The translations under genes were made by a program, and so were the position numbers. A stretch of DNA of 64,000 nucleotides from Paramarasmius palmivorus (lineage: Eukaryota; Basidiomycota; Agaricomycetes; Agaricales; Marasmiaceae), in assembly GCA_037176845.1 (NCBI GenBank), contig JAYKXP010000016.1, forward strand, positions 496,001 to 560,000, written 5' to 3'. The notes beneath the pieces were generated by a model, which was not told the origin of the DNA, ran no database searches, and saw only the letters and a list, made by a program, of their open reading frames with translations. Shown piece after piece: positions 1 through 10,690 of the stretch (position 1 is the first letter of the stretch; each line of letters opens with the position of its first letter).

Positions 1-921
1 GTGCGATTTATGGCCGTCGGTTCCCTCTGAGCCGGGGAGAGGAAGCCTTCCACATATGTCCGTTTCAGTAACAAACGGATTATCAGATTTCAGATCATAG
101 GACAGAACAGTCATTCCTTCTGGAATCAAGTTCCGAGCTATCGCAGCGTCCCCACATCCTAGATCTGCGATGACTGTCTTCTTCGGGTATTTGGCAAGAG
201 TAGATACAAACTGATCGACAGGATTTGTGGGCCAAGACTGGACTTGGTGGCGGAAACCATTGTGATACTGTGCATGATAACTTAGCGGCACCGTTCTCTG
301 AGGAATGGAAGTGGAACCAACCTCGGTGTACATAGAAGGATCTTCCTCCATTAGACGTCGTGCTTCCTTGCTGTCATTCTTGTAAAGCTGTTCATTGATC
401 AATCTAGAGAGTATGAGTGTCTTGAATGCACGCAGTAACTGGAGCATTGCATACCTAAATCGTGCACCCTCCAAACTATGTTTCATCGACTTTTGCATCG
501 GAGTAAGCCCCGATTCGGATGTCAAGCTATCGACAGATTGGCTCGGCTTCACCAGGGTTTCCTGCGATGCAGATTTCTCGTGTTTGGTTTTTGCCTTCTT
601 TGCAGGCGGTAGAGAGGAAGTAGAACCCCGTTTGTCTACCGCTTTCAGAGGCATTGGACGTGATATCTCCATCTTCTTTTCGCCACAATCTTCAGGCTGT
701 TTTTGCTTCTCTTTCTTCTTCTTGGCTTTGGAACGATCCTTGTCGCGAGATTTGCCTGTCAAAGTCTTGACGATTTTCTCCAGATTCACCTCCGCAGAAC
801 GGACTTTCTTCTCCGAGTCTGTGTCGTTTGTAGGACGTTTCCGTTTCCGTGAGCTGCTCGTTGAAGATTCTGCGACAGGAGCATTGGGCACAGACCAGCC
901 GGGTACTTCGAATAGTGCCAT
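1..921 (-). CDS. RRP8: Rrp8-type 25S rRNA (adenine-N1) methyltransferase, 5' part
   Basis: This is the N-terminal portion of the nucleolar SAM-dependent methyltransferase that in yeast makes m1A in 25S rRNA. The protein starts MALFEVPGW at 921 and runs off the left edge after about 290 residues. It has a basic, low-complexity N-terminal half rich in K, S and E, as expected of a nucleolar protein. Then come the family signatures LTPMQKSMK, INEQLY, YHNGFRHQVQSWP and the SAM-binding motif IADLGCGDAAIA. Splicing out 404-454 (51 bp, GT-AG) joins GARFR to LINEQLY in frame and supports the model. The missing C-terminus should hold the rest of the Rossmann fold. The start codon is only 56 bp from the start of the divergent VPS33 gene. 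Confidence 0.9.
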   Translation of the reverse strand, partial: MALFEVPGWSVPNAPVAESSTSSSRKRKRPTNDTDSEKKVRSAEVNLEKIVKTLTGKSRDKDRSKAKKKKEKQKQPEDCGEKKMEISRPMPLKAVDKRGSTSSLPPAKKAKTKHEKSASQETLVKPSQSVDSLTSESGLTPMQKSMKHSLEGARFRYAMLQLLRAFKTLILSRLINEQLYKNDSKEARRLMEEDPSMYTEVGSTSIPQRTVPLSYHAQYHNGFRHQVQSWPTNPVDQFVSTLAKYPKKTVIADLGCGDAAIARNLIPEGMTVLSYDLKSDNPFVTETDICGRLPLPGSEGTDGHKSH

Positions 922-977
922 GAAAGTCGTGAACAAAAGTTGAGCAAGTTACGTAAATTAGGGTCGGCGACCTCGTC

Positions 978-3607
978 ATGTCTTCCGAACCACCTTCAGA
1001 TGGAGAGCAAGGCTTGGACACGAATATCCTCAGGGAAATCAACAGAAAGGCCTTGATAGATGCTCTGAACTCTGTGAGCTTGCTTTTTGGCTCATATATT
1101 CACGTCTGACTATCAAGAACAGGTCAACGGTGCAAAGACACTCGTTCTCGATGCCAATTTGGCCGGACCTCTGAGTCTTGTCACAGAAGTAGCCATTCTC
1201 AAGGTCGTTCCCGCTTGTATCTGTTTTGCTCTTGCTCATTTGAATCTTTAGCACCATGGGGTCGACAAGATGTTTTGGCTGGAATCTGGTCCCCTTTCAG
1301 TGTCGACTCCGAACGTGGTCTACTTGTGCCGACCGATGATAAAGTATGTTAAGATCATTGCCGGTGCGTTCAGAACTACTATGAATAACTTGAGTCTAAT
1401 CTGTCCTCGCAGACCACATCAAACGTCACGCGAAAGAGTCCTTGCGATATAATTACACGATACTCCTCGTTCCCCGAACATCCTCCCTCGTCTCGCGACT
1501 ACTCGAAGAAGAAGGCGTTTTAGGAGATGTCACAATCTCATCCTACAATCTTCAATTCATTCCCCTTGCCGACGACGTGATATCTCTCGAGTACGACTCC
1601 GCATTCAAGGACATTTGGGTTGTCAGTATGATCCTCCGCTTAAAGCTCGACGCATTGCTAACCGGGACTTTTAGGACGGGGATGAAACGGTGATCTACGA
1701 CTCTGCGCAAGCACTCATTACCGTTCAGAAGCTATTTGGTATATTTCCGAGGATTTTGGGTAAAGGAGATCATGCAGCAGTAAGTCACTAACTCCCTCCG
1801 ATCGCGTTGCAGGGTCTGAATGCCAATGCACAGAGACTCGTTAAGCTACTGACGACTTACCTGCCTCAGTCCCAGAAGTCATCAGGCCCAGATACCCTCT
1901 CAGAGATTTCAGACAAGATCGACTCATTGATTGTTCTTGATCGTCGAGTGGATATGATAACGCCATTATTAACCCAGCTTACATATGAGGGGCTCATTGA
2001 CGAGCTCATTGGGATCAGAAACGGTGTGTCCTAAGTATCAGCTTGTGCCGCCATGTTCGTACTAACATTTCTCAATAGCCCACGTCGAACTGCCCGCATC
2101 TATTGTCTCACCTCCTTCTGCCGTTGCCTCCTCGTCTAGCACTCAGCAACCGGGACCTTCGACTTCTCCAACAAGTACCTCTATTCGAAAGGAGAGCAAG
2201 AAGAAATACCATCTATCCGGAAGCGATGCTCTCTACAACGATCTCAGAGACTTGAACTTTTCTTTGGTTGGAAGAAAACTGAATCAAACTGCCCATCGCA
2301 TAGACGAAGACTATAAGGTAAATTCATAGAAATTGCTGTTTTATACGGCTTACGATGACTGCAGGCCAGCCGGCAAGCAAAGACGATACCACAGCTTCGT
2401 GACGTTGTTGGTAAACTTGGTGGGCTGCAAAGCGAACACCAGTCATTGCGCATACGTCAGTAAAAAAGCAGACATACTACTAGTCATCGACTCACATGCA
2501 TTCAGATACTGGGATATCCGAGCTGTTGGTACCCTTGACCCGTACAGAGGTGTTTAACAAGTCATTGGAGATTCAGCAAAGTAGGTTGAAGCTTTGTAAG
2601 CGGAGTTTTATAGGTTACTCAATCACGTTTCTAGACCTTCTGGCATCATATAATATTTCTGAACAGCTCACAGCAATAGAGGACTTGATAGCCAGGGAGG
2701 CTGATATGGATACTGTTATCAGACTTGTTTGTCTAGCAAGCGTAACGGCAGGTGGCATCAAGAACAAAACGCTGGAAACTATCAAACGAGAGATACTTCA
2801 GGTAATGAAAACACTTCCCTTCCAACTGCTACTTACCACCATACAGACTTATGGCTACAACTTCTTACCTCTCCTCCTTTCGCTTTCCGCTCCGTCTCTA
2901 GCAATATTATTGCCAAACCCTCTCCCACCTGCCACTCCTCAGTCCGTTGTAGCTTCCAAGTATCCTTTCACGTCCCTTCGGAAGTCTCTCAGGCTTCTCA
3001 TCGACGATGACGCGGAGTCGCTCAGTGAGGTCGAGAACGATATCAGTTTTACATATTCAGGTTATGCTCCGATCAGTATACGCCTCGTGCAATGCGTCGC
3101 TCAAAAAGGGGGCGTATTGAGTAACCCAGCAGAAAAGGAGAAGGCCTCGCAGAGTGCCAATGGTCACGATACACGTGTCGGTGCAAAGGTTCAAGCTCAT
3201 CCAATCGTAGGCTGGAAAGGATTTGAAGATATTCTAGCCACTATACCCGGACAGACCATGGACGTAAGCCAGAAAGATCCTAGCGGGATGTCATTAAGTA
3301 CGGCTCGTTTTCACTTTCCCAAATCCTTCTCGCTAACTCGCCGCAGCACGGCCTATGGACAAAACGACGACTACCGTCGTCTTCTTCTTGGGTGGATGTA
3401 CATATACGGAGATCGCTGCCCTGAGATGGGTAGCACGGCAGAATATAGGTTAGCTTTTACGTGGCCTTCGCGGATCCCATTATTGACCGTCCACGTTTAG
3501 GGAGGAAGTTTCTCATTGCGACAACCGGAATCATCACTGGGTCGAGCATAATAGATAGTATTTCTGGCATTCAGAAGGGCGCAAGTTCAAAGGACGCGAG
3601 CCTCTGA
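978..3607 (+). CDS. VPS33: Vps33, Sec1/Munc18-family subunit of HOPS/CORVET
   Basis: This is an SM protein of the HOPS/CORVET tethering complexes that chaperones SNARE assembly at the vacuole and late endosome. The spliced product begins [20 protein letters not shown] and is about 700 residues, close to the yeast length. Visible SM-family blocks include [16 protein letters not shown] near the N-terminus, [20 protein letters not shown] followed by [12 protein letters not shown] in the middle, and a C-terminal block [17 protein letters not shown]. It ends near [17 protein letters not shown]. There are about ten short GT-AG introns, for example 1074-1122, whose removal restores [13 protein letters not shown] Ser/Pro/Thr-rich insert lies after the central IGIRNAHVELP block. 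The family is clear; individual splice sites in the last third are less sure. Confidence 0.92.
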
Positions 3608-3935
3608 AATGCTTGTCTTAGTATGTGTATCTGGTATTGAATACGACGCATGCGGGATGTTAAGCTTATGGTTAAATCACTGCAAATTACAAGCTAGAAG
3701 GAACCGACAGAAGCACAGGACCGCAGCCGCAGTCTTTGTCATGACTACAAGCAAATCTAATACATGATTCTGTTACACTTGCGCTATAGCTTCGCCGGCG
3801 TCAAAGAACCTCGAGGAATATTAGAAGCACCTGACAATTATAAAGGGCATCTTTTGCCCAGTAGCCCGTGCGTCTTCACAATATGCCAGGAAGCATCTCC
3901 CGCAATAGTACGTGATTCAGTATCAGCCATTTCCT
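3608..3935. other. Spacer between VPS33 and the P-loop ATPase gene
   Basis: About 330 bp that should hold the VPS33 3' UTR and the promoter of the next gene. An ATG-initiated reading frame near 3883 closes after ten codons and could be a short upstream ORF. I see no gene, repeat or RNA here. Confidence 0.5.
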
Positions 3936-5837
3936 ATGCTGAGACCTTTGCCAACAGCTATCTCCCAAGTGAGAATACCGGAACCTCCAGGGCTATCTTT
4001 TCCATTCATTAACCTCGGACAGGACGAATGGGTTTTACTACACGATGAGTCTTCGTTGGATGTCACGGGGGCGCCTTCGATTAGTGAAATCCATGATATC
4101 AAGGACGCTCCCCTGATCACAAGAAAGGCCTTTGAACGCCTTTGTCAGAAGCATGCAACACAGTATGGTGTCTTTGGAAAGGTCATATCGTGCCGGTGAG
4201 ATTCTGTTTGCCATTCATGCTTTCCTATACTCAATGCCATAAGTAGGTCGGGAAAGAGAACGACATCATTTCAAGATCCTCGATTATATCTCAATACAGT
4301 ATGTCTGCGATGTTCTAGAAACTCATCACTTTCGCTGAAGGATATCTAGAATGCACCCTTTTCTGCCGTCGTGTGTGGTGTACAGGGTAGGACGAGACTC
4401 GCTTTTGATAATTCGACACTGACCACATGCTCACAGGTTCTGGAAAATCCCACAGCGTATCCGTGATGCTAGAGAATATGTTCATTTCCAATTATCCTGC
4501 TGTTGGTTCTCTGCAGAAGCCCCTCTCAGGACTAGTCCTCCATTTCGGCGAAGGGGGAGCAGGTGCCAGTCCGTGTGAGGCTGCCTGGCTAGCGGTCCCC
4601 AATAGCCCTTCGATACAAACACCATCCGTGACGGTTTATGTATCAAAATCTTCCTTGAATACCATGAAGCAGGTATACGCGTCATTGATTGAGAAGGGAA
4701 ATATTAAGGTCGCACCTTTGCTTTTTGACGAAGGCGACCTGGATGCGCAGACGTTCTTGTCGATGATGGCTGTTGGGTCGTCTGACGGAGCACCCCTATA
4801 CATCCAAATACTATTAGTGAGTATTGTTCCCCGCTGTCATATCATGCTGTGAGTATTCGTATTGACATAACTCTCAGTCTATCCTGCGCGACCTCGGGGA
4901 GGCTTTCACGTTCAAGTCCTTCATGCGTGAGCTGGAGAAAAAGAAGAAAGACTTCAACCCGAACCAGCTGACCGGTCTTGAACAACGTCTGTCACTTTTG
5001 AAAGGATTCATGCGGTCGAACTCCAAGTTAGATGCGCGATTGGAGTTCTCCGCGGGTGAATTAACCGTCATTGACCTCTCTGATCCCTTCATTGATCCTG
5101 CATCGGCATGTGGGATATTTGAAGTGATTACGAGGCTCTTTGTCCGGGCGAAAGTCGATACAGGGAAGGTGCTTGTTCTGGATGAAGCGCACAAGGTAAT
5201 GCATTATGTTTGACCCTTCTCGAGTCCGGCGTATTACCGCTCTATATCCTAATTATTAACATTCGTGATGCAGTATCTCGCGATTAAGCAGGGCTCGTCA
5301 CCGTTGGCCAAATCACTCTTGGGACTGATGCGATTGCAGAGGCATCTCGCGATGCGTGTCATCATAAGCACCCAAGGTAAGCAGTATTGACCTGTCAGTT
5401 TCATTTCCATGAGGTATATCTATCGCTGACGTTGTCAATCGTTACTTTCTTTGCTACAGAGCCTACCGTGGTTCCGCCTGTTGTTCTTGATTTGTGCAGC
5501 GTCGCAATCCTCCACCGCTTCTCCTCGCCGTCATGGTGGGAACACCTCATCAAGCATGTTTCAGCAGATTTTTCGGAGTCCGATGGATTCAGCGAGGTCG
5601 TCCAGTTACAGGTAGATTGTCATTTGATCTGCACCCGTTCTCCTGTGGCTGAAGAAACCTCCTGTTTAGACTGGACAGGCCATGATACTGACGCCATCTG
5701 GACTGGGCACATTTCCTCTCGGAGAAAGTGACGCTGACGATACAGTGGAACGTTTCGGGCGCCGTTACCTCCTAGTCAAGACGCGTAAACGTGTAACGGT
5801 CGACGGGGGTGCTTCGGTTCTAGTCTTGGGTGGCTAA
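3936..5837 (+). CDS. HerA/FtsK-superfamily-like P-loop ATPase, fungal, function unknown
   Basis: The spliced protein of about 500 residues carries a Walker A motif GVQGSGKSHS, reached by splicing just before 4438, and a Walker B motif KVLVLDEAHK near 5170-5195. After this come LGLMRLQRHLAMRVIISTQEP, which looks like a sensor/arginine-finger region, and TVVPPVVLDLCSVAILHRF. The order of motifs resembles HerA-like or AAA-10-type ATPases and not classical AAA+ proteins. The N-terminus (LSFPFINLGQDEWVLLHDESS) has no domain I recognise. The start at 3936 (MLRPLPTAISQ) is the first ATG in frame and is tentative. The C-terminus GASVLVLGG ends at 5837. Homologues are known to me only as unnamed P-loop hydrolases of mushrooms; I give no function. 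Confidence 0.75.
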
Positions 5838-8800
5838 GGAATGGTTCTACTTTTTCTCAGACGGGGTGAGGATCCCTGCGTAGGAGAACGACGTTTCAAT
5901 TGTATTGACAGCACAATGAGAAATCAAGCAATAAACCTTTCTTGCTATCGACCAGTACCATGGTGCCACAAATTTCCGACTACAGTACGGAGTTTTGATG
6001 AATGACTAGCACCCAAAGCACCCGTGGCCGACCTATCCACATAGTGAGATCGCGATTCGGACACTACGGCGGTTTCGGGACGTGCTATATGTAAAGTACA
6101 ATCATACCCTTCTCCAAACCGTTCAATCGCTGAACATTACTCAACCCCACCTCCGTGTGCAATGATGACGTTCCAGTTGAAAACTTCGGATCACCATAGC
6201 CCGTACCGTATGTACACAATCTGAGTAACGCCTCCCAGGGAAAAGAGAACGTTCTGATCAGTACATACTAAAGGTCCTTGTACCAAAATGCCTGCCTGTG
6301 GCGTTCCGTCACTGATGGCACGGATGATCCCGAGACTTGATGAAAGAAGGAAGGAATCTAGAAATGAATATCCATATTAGTCCTCTGCTGATCCCGTTCT
6401 GAAAACAAAGAAAACATACGCGTAATCACCGTACATGTGCTTCTTCTACGACTTTGCTACTCTGTAGATCCACACGCACATCACTAATCACTAATCAGAG
6501 GCTTGCTATACAATAACTCTGAGGAGGAGTACCATACAATTGTGGTAGTCGCGGTAAACTCCAAAATGCGAAATGCCCGTTACCCGTTTATTATGTTTCT
6601 CATGTTTCGTCAACAGCACCAAAGCACCGTATCGACTAATAGCGTGAAAGGGTGCCTGCGCAAGGCAATTAATACATATGATGGAATGAATGATCTATCA
6701 ATAACAGTATCACACTCACCTCAAGTTGGGGTCCCTTTGTCCTAGAGTTGAGAAAAAAAAGGTGACGGAATGGCTATCTGGAATCTGATTCGTACTCTTT
6801 GGACGTAGTGCATCAATGATAAAATCATCCCTTTCACCATACTATTACCACTACCCCAGCCAAAGGACGGGCGTTTTTGAGTTTGCGGGGGCTTGGGAAC
6901 GAGCTAGAGTTCCCGTTTCGGTGTCCCTTGAAGGACCGAGGACGAGGGCGCCTGTCATTGTCAATCTCTCGAAGACTATATACTTACTCGGCGATGAAGA
7001 ACCACCTTCCTCGACGCGGAGGATGACCCGCCGACCGAAGGGCGGTGATCATATCATCATCATCAGACAAAAACGACAGCATCATCAAGAAGATTCCGAA
7101 GAAGAAATGTAAAAAGAACCCACAACGAAACCTTAACATGTTTGGCGGGACGGGGACGGAGATAACAGTCATTGTCCTAGTCATCAACACGTCAAGCTTT
7201 CAAACTCGGCATGAATCATTAATATCGGCCTGGACTGAACAATTTCTTTTTTTCTCTGTAGTAATAGCCGCCATACTCCCCATCAGAAAAGTACTAACAG
7301 AAACACGAGTAGCATGCGACTCACCTTTGTGTGACCTTACAACTAATCAACAGCTCGAGGGTCGCAAAATCCCCGGTAGGATGGTACTCGTCCTGTCGTG
7401 TGCAAATTTTGGGGCCAGTGGTCCATGATCCAACTATATAATTACCACTTGGAGACTAGAGTGGAAAAAATTAGACATGTTATGTCCCGGTCTTTTTTGA
7501 TGTTGTGGCGGCGGCGGGGCGGTGAATAACCGGTGATGTGCGGAGAAAAACCAGAATACCCAAAAAGGAAATCAGAAAATGGAAAACCAAAGGGGGGTCC
7601 TTCGCTAGGAAAGGCAAAGCTGTGGAATAATTAGAACACAGCGAAATTGCAACCGGCGCCATTCTGTAGGGATCGACGCTCTGCTTTCTGGCCCTGGTTG
7701 ATGATGATAGAACCTCGATGCCTCCACCACCATACATCCTTCCTTCGTTAGACTTTTTGGGTTTCGGCAGAAACGAAGGGATCTGTGGCGAAGGGCGGCA
7801 GTGATGCGCGACCTGGCAGGGAGTGGTAGATATTCTTTTTTAGCGAATATAGCTTGGCCACAGTGACTGCCTCTCCAGCCCACATATTCTAGACCAGTGG
7901 AGTGACTCGATAATACGGCCTGGGACAGGGGATCGAGGCGCGTGTAGAGTGGTGGCACAACTGCAGTACACGGACAATCCCCGGCGATCGTATGGGTGGC
8001 GATAAATCTGCTGCTAAGATACACCGCCAGATGCATAATTAGAGAACACTAAAAATTTTCGTTGATTACAGAGCACGTACCAGTGAACCACACGATATAT
8101 CGGGATTCAACATTGAGCACGCTGCACGAGTAGGAAAATGCTTGGTTTTCATCGTTGACCGGTGAATGTGGACGCGGACGCGGATCATGACGATGCGACA
8201 TGGAGAGACATATGCGCTATACAGGCAAGACATCAGAAGGAAGTCAATGGCTAAGCGGTAGCTAGATTAGTAGTTACAGTTACAAACTGCTTGCTTGGGC
8301 CATGAGCTTCATCTTCAATATTGAATACTGCGTCGCGTGTCGGCCGCCTGTCGACTCGTCACTCGTTTAATCATCAGAAGTAATTATAAAGAAGCCACGT
8401 ACGTACCTACGAAAATAGCCGACGTCGAGGAGTCAGAGACAAGGCGTATGGGTCGTGACGGCGGATCACGTTGAATTTTTGGCTCTGGCGTATCGCTTAT
8501 CCATTTACTCCAGGGATTATCGAGTATTTTGGGGTGCAGCGCAATTGGGAGTCGGAGAGATCAGAAACCACTATATACGCTAAAACTCTGAACGGTACCC
8601 ATGCGCCGCCAAGGGGTTTGGGGAACGTACATGCCTCAGCCTTACGGATCATGGAGATCTAGAGGGTTTAGCCCTGCAAACCAAGAGTGTGAATATCCAA
8701 TAGAGGTGTGGAGGACTCGACGCATCCCATGGTTGGGGTAGCCTAAGCGAGAGTTGACAAATGGTTCTGCATGTGATCATGTACCACTCACCACACCACG

Positions 8801-10555
8801 AGATGCCTTTTTCACGAGACTGAGGATTTGAACTTGGGCGGGCATCAGCAAGACGCCGCCCACTAAATATCAGAAGTGAAAGATACGCCACAGCTTTAAG
8901 TCGTGGGTAAGGGCAGATGTCCATGTCACAAGGACTACCAACGAACACAGACTACAGTCATGTAAACGGGGAGACGGTACAGATTAAAATTAGAACTGGG
9001 ACTCGAATTGATCAGCAAGGATAGTAACTCACACTTTCGGTTAATCTAATGCCTGAATAATGATAACAATGAACATCTCTAGCCAACGATCAACAACCAT
9101 ACTGCAAAACGATAGCATCAGAGATCAAGGGCGTAGACATGACAAGACCACACATTACACTGAGGGAACATGGGTAAATGCCCTTACAGCGACAACCAAC
9201 GATGCGGATCACATAGAGCACCCGGCGAGGACAGCTGTAAGACAAAAGGGATCAGAAGAATCAAAGGAACGGTTAAGACTAGGCAACCATCTCACCTTTT
9301 TCACGCAATACAAGGCATTCAACGGGCCTGGCTGTACCCGTACTACACCATTTGAATCAGACATCAGATGTCACAGCAAGGACAGGGGGATCCGGGGGCA
9401 CGCACGATAAGTCGTGGGTTACAAACTTCGTTGAACGGTAAACCGGGGTGTCAAAGCGAGCCTTGATCCATCCTTGAACTTTGTATACCGGGAGTGTGAG
9501 CTCGTCCGAATTGTAGGATCCGACGCTGGTTCTCAGGTGGACATCGGAGAGCTATCTGCCAGCTAGAATGTACGTTGAGCCACTACTCCCGAATCGGAGT
9601 GGCCCAGCTCCAAGAAGACCGTGGACGAGTAATGATACTGCAATCCGAGATCCACAGAGAGGAAACACCATGCTACTAGCAGATATCCACTCTATCTGCC
9701 GTCGGTACGGCTTGAGCTATCTATGTCATGGCTGGAATGACAACAGCTACATGGGCATACAAATTATGCCACCAGTGGTTACAGGTTACGAGTATGGGGT
9801 ATTCGGAATCGGAACAGAGAGCGTGGCCAAGGAGACGGGGAGACAATATACCTGCGAAGTTCGGATGGAGACAACAATCCATAAGTCCGTGAACGACCCC
9901 CCGAAGAAATAACGCAAAACGTACTGTTTGTTTTTGTGGTACCAAGGTTCTGGTACTCTCAAGCTCGCGATCATCATTGTAGAGGAAAAGAGGAGAGTCG
10001 TTGGCATGTGCTTTGCCTGGGCCCCGAGACATAAATTTGTATCTGTACGCGTCAACGTTTTGCCAGCGCGATTACTTGTCTCACTCCTAGCCATGTTCGA
10101 AAGGAATGCTCTGGCCTCAGAGTCATCCGCTGATTCGGAGTTTCCGTGACCGTGTCCTGTCCAGTGAAGGAATGAAGACACCGCGATGAGAGGTTCAACT
10201 TTTGGGCGCTAAAATGGAATTGCCGGAGGCTTGGAAATACCGAGAAGACAAACGAGCAGCTGCTTTCGACTGTATGCATTCAAAGTGTCAGAATGAAGGG
10301 ATCAATAATAAAAAAATTTCAATTAACGCAATGGACCCTGAATCATTCCCGTTGTTTTTTTGTGGGGAAGGACGAGATTGCGATAAATGAGAAGATATGA
10401 GAGGCCATTGGTGGGCTGTCATTCATTGCAAGTTTTGGTGATGTTTTGCTTCTTCATCTTTTGATGAACATGGACGCTGACAGTGAAAAAAGATACGAAG
10501 AGAACACAGCCCCTGAATTCAGAGACCGTTGAGTGAGAAAGTTTTTGTCGGTTAG
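5838..10555. other. 4.7-kb gene-free stretch upstream of the NRC-2 type kinase
   Basis: This is by far the longest block without a convincing gene. Open frames exist on both strands (for example 7605-8036 minus, 9060-9410 plus, 9786-10181 minus), but none has a recognisable domain, a run of plausible splice sites or a consistent composition. I looked for tRNA B-box sequences. The best match (minus strand near 8830, GTTCAAATC) has no matching T-stem or acceptor arm. The last few hundred bases probably hold the 5' UTR and promoter of the kinase. The rest may be long regulatory DNA, a decayed element or a non-coding RNA. Confidence 0.5.
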
Positions 10556-10690
10556 GCGCTGACAAAGCTGCAGGGTGTCCCTGAGCCCGCCAACGACGAA
10601 GACGACGACGACAACGACGAGCAACAGAAGAGTCGAAGGGTGCTCGTCGTTACTGACAGTGAGCCCCCAGTGAACGAACCAGGATCAAGA

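Noticed and set aside
395..943. 182-codon plus-strand frame
   Set aside because: It is antisense to RRP8, whose minus-strand frame has clear family motifs.
8780..8860. tRNA-like B-box (GTTCAAATC) on the minus strand with a GGGCGG...CCGCCC hairpin nearby
   Set aside because: The T-stem does not pair, there is no acceptor stem, and no A-box lies at the right distance.
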